Below are positions 39,994 to 41,422 of a stretch of 41,422 nt of DNA, one piece after another. The first letter of the stretch is position 1. Each line of letters opens with the position of its first letter. The stretch covers positions 1 to 41,422 of the forward strand of contig CAYVVT010000022.1 of assembly GCA_964454335.1 (NCBI GenBank), in the 5' to 3' direction. The notes under the pieces were generated by a model that saw only the letters and a list, made by a program, of their open reading frames with translations, had not been told where the DNA came from and did no database searches. The position numbers and the translations under genes were made by a program. This stretch comes from CAYVVT01 sp964454335. GTDB taxonomy: Bacteria > Fidelibacterota > UBA8477 > JABMPR01.

Positions 39994-41422
39994 TCAAAAA
40001 CTCCAAATTCTTTAGCAGGTAATATAAAGCGGCCGGATCCTTCCCGTGTGATCCCCCCCAACAGGACCTCGTTCACCCCCTCGGCCTTGAATTCAAAATC
40101 CGCGTCTGAAAAATTAAAGAATGCCAGGATGGACCCATGCTTGTAGCCAATGACCTGCTTGGCATCGTCAGCCATGACGATCTCGAAATTCGAGTCAGGT
40201 TGGATACGTGCTTTTCTCAGTTTCAGGATCTGTCCCATGGCATATTGCAGCTCACGGTCTGCGCCAGTCCAGTCGATGCGATCATCAGTATGAATATCCA
40301 CTCTTTCCCGGGCTCCGATCTCCTGACCGGCATAGATAAGCGGATTGCCCTTCATCAGTGCGATGAAGGCCCAGGCTGTGAGATTCAGCTGTTCATCGTC
40401 AATGGAGCCCAGACTCCGGGGCTTGTCATGATTCTCAGTGAAACGCATCCTGAGAGCATTCTTCGGATACTGGTACTGTTCCATCTCAAAACTCTGCTTG
40501 AGAAGACTGACAGGCGCAAGGCCCTGGGCGTTCTGGATCACCAGTTCCCAGATATTCCAGGAATAGGTCATGTCATGTCCATTCATGTAAAGCTCGGGCC
40601 TGGCCCCTTCTGCCAGGAAAAAGACATCCGGCTTGATGGACTGGCAATACTCCTTGGCATCCTTCCAGAAATCATAAGGCACCAATTCAGCCACGTCGAA
40701 GCGGAAACCATCTACGTCCATCTCCGACAGCCACCAACCCAGCATCTCCATCATCCACTGGCGCAGAGCCAGTGAGTCATAATTCAGATCGGCGGTGTCC
40801 CACCAGTCGGTGCTGAAGGGTTGTGTGAACTCTCCACTGTCATTCTTCGTGTACCATTCGGGATGTTCGTCCATGAGAGGATTGTCCCAGGCACTGTGAT
40901 TCAACACCATATCCAGGATGATGTACATTCCCCGGGCGTGCACAGAATCCACCAGGGATTTGAAATCTTCCACACTGCCGTGACGCGGATTGACCTGGTA
41001 GTAATCGCGGACGGCATAGGGAGAGCCGGGATTGGCCTTGCGGTTCTCCACCCCTACGGGATGTACCGGCATGAGCCAGATGATGTCTATGCCCAGTTCC
41101 TTGATGCGGTCCAGATCCCGGTTCACGGCATTGAAGCTGCGCGGCCGGCTGTGAGACCGGACGAAAAGTTCATAAATGGCCGCGTTCGTAACCCATTCCG
41201 GTGCCTCAGGGGCGGTGAGCAGGCTCAATTCACTCGCCAGGAGATCTTTCGGTTCCAGATAGGGCTTAAGCAGTACAGGCTTGTGAATACCACCGGGACC
41301 GCCCAGATCCTCGATACGCACCACCAGTAGAGCTTCTTCTCCTTTAGAAAGATACTCAGTGACATCAAAAAAGAAGAGCTGGTCCCAGCCGTAATGGTGT
41401 CCCAGCAACTCACCATCCAGCC
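39990..41422 (-). CDS. GH13 alpha-amylase-family enzyme, 5' part cut by window end
   Basis: At least 476 residues; the frame continues past the right edge, so no start is assigned. The first residues (LDGELLGHHYGWDQLFFFDV, then TEYLSKGEEALLVVRIED) match the sugar-binding beta-sandwich of GH2-type enzymes, an uncommon partner for a GH13 barrel. Catalytic regions: YIILDMVLNHSAWDN (I), DVDGFRFDVAEL (II, nucleophile Asp), FFLAEGARPE (III, acid Glu) and RFTENHDKPRS (IV). The DVAE after the nucleophile and the region IV ENHD resemble maltodextrin-acting amylases and neopullulanase-like enzymes. A C-terminal beta domain ends in FILPAKEFGVFE. It is the upstream member of the alpha-glucan operon. Confidence 0.88.
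   Translation of the reverse strand, partial: LDGELLGHHYGWDQLFFFDVTEYLSKGEEALLVVRIEDLGGPGGIHKPVLLKPYLEPKDLLASELSLLTAPEAPEWVTNAAIYELFVRSHSRPRSFNAVNRDLDRIKELGIDIIWLMPVHPVGVENRKANPGSPYAVRDYYQVNPRHGSVEDFKSLVDSVHARGMYIILDMVLNHSAWDNPLMDEHPEWYTKNDSGEFTQPFSTDWWDTADLNYDSLALRQWMMEMLGWWLSEMDVDGFRFDVAELVPYDFWKDAKEYCQSIKPDVFFLAEGARPELYMNGHDMTYSWNIWELVIQNAQGLAPVSLLKQSFEMEQYQYPKNALRMRFTENHDKPRSLGSIDDEQLNLTAWAFIALMKGNPLIYAGQEIGARERVDIHTDDRIDWTGADRELQYAMGQILKLRKARIQPDSNFEIVMADDAKQVIGYKHGSILAFFNFSDADFEFKAEGVNEVLLGGITREGSGRFILPAKEFGVFE

Noticed and set aside
1..41422. Search for CRISPR arrays, insertion sequences, rRNA and intact tRNA genes
   Set aside because: No regularly spaced repeats, transposase or integrase motifs, or complete cloverleaf were seen on either strand by eye.
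1..41422. Apparent abundance of GATC and GGATCC
   Set aside because: Probably follows from frequent ATC (Ile) and GAT (Asp) codons; it cannot be judged without counting against a background model.

Overview
The window looks like chromosomal DNA of a Gram-negative, outer-membrane-bearing bacterium of the FCB/Neomarinimicrobiota-Calditrichota-KSB1 type. Two large secreted proteins (6251-8065 and 37033-39993) end in the same C-terminal module: a FPNPFNP-type start, a YDITGR/FDLQGR-like core and a final KLLLMK. This is the type IX secretion (T9SS) type A sorting domain typical of those phyla. Lipoproteins, a TolC-family protein, a beta-barrel porin and an RND pump support an outer membrane. The phylum call is inferred from protein style and was not tested by any search.

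Layout. 1-3.7 kb: a CsgG-like/PEGA protein, then a non-coding stretch with a tRNA-Lys-like 3' fragment, a BamE-like lipoprotein, a second copy of the tRNA-like segment, and two small membrane proteins. 3.7-8.1 kb: a GAF-HD-GYP cyclic-di-GMP phosphodiesterase behind an unusual leader (mini-ORF, hairpin plus T-run, G8 tract), a three-cysteine protein of unknown function, and a GLUG-repeat T9SS cargo. 8.1-11.9 kb: a hemolysin III/TrhA protein, a large secreted protein of unknown function and a PPC-domain lipoprotein. 11.9-17.8 kb: a respiratory cluster, the most coherent system here. A NapH-like polyferredoxin membrane protein is divergent from an Rrf2 regulator with three Fe-S-type cysteines, and an 18-bp inverted repeat lies between them. 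The regulator is followed by an octaheme HAO-family cytochrome, a six-heme NapC/NirT-like membrane cytochrome, a small cupin and an outer-membrane porin, closed by a terminator. 18-25.2 kb: a small membrane protein, an SDR with an extra helical domain, a lipoprotein, an M13 metallopeptidase and a fused DppD-DppF-type ABC ATPase. 25.2-34 kb: a heavy-metal (probably copper) efflux operon on the minus strand: cysteine-rich exported protein, TolC-family protein, CusB-like adaptor with extra metal-binding modules, CusA/CzcA-like pump, CopZ-like metallochaperone and a lipoprotein with two metal-binding repeats. 34-41.4 kb: a minus-strand alpha-glucan operon: a GH13 enzyme (cut by the window end), a T9SS-exported GH13 amylase with starch-binding-like modules, and a GH133-like debranching lipoprotein.

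How they fit together. The HAO cluster reads as a complete electron path: quinol oxidation by the NapC-like protein, a periplasmic octaheme cytochrome acting on a small nitrogen compound, and a porin for substrate entry, under an Fe-S-sensing Rrf2 repressor. The metal operon reads as a relay of several periplasmic metal-binding modules feeding one RND pump. The glucan operon places three starch/glycogen enzymes at or outside the cell surface. No CRISPR array, insertion sequence, rRNA gene or intact tRNA gene was found.
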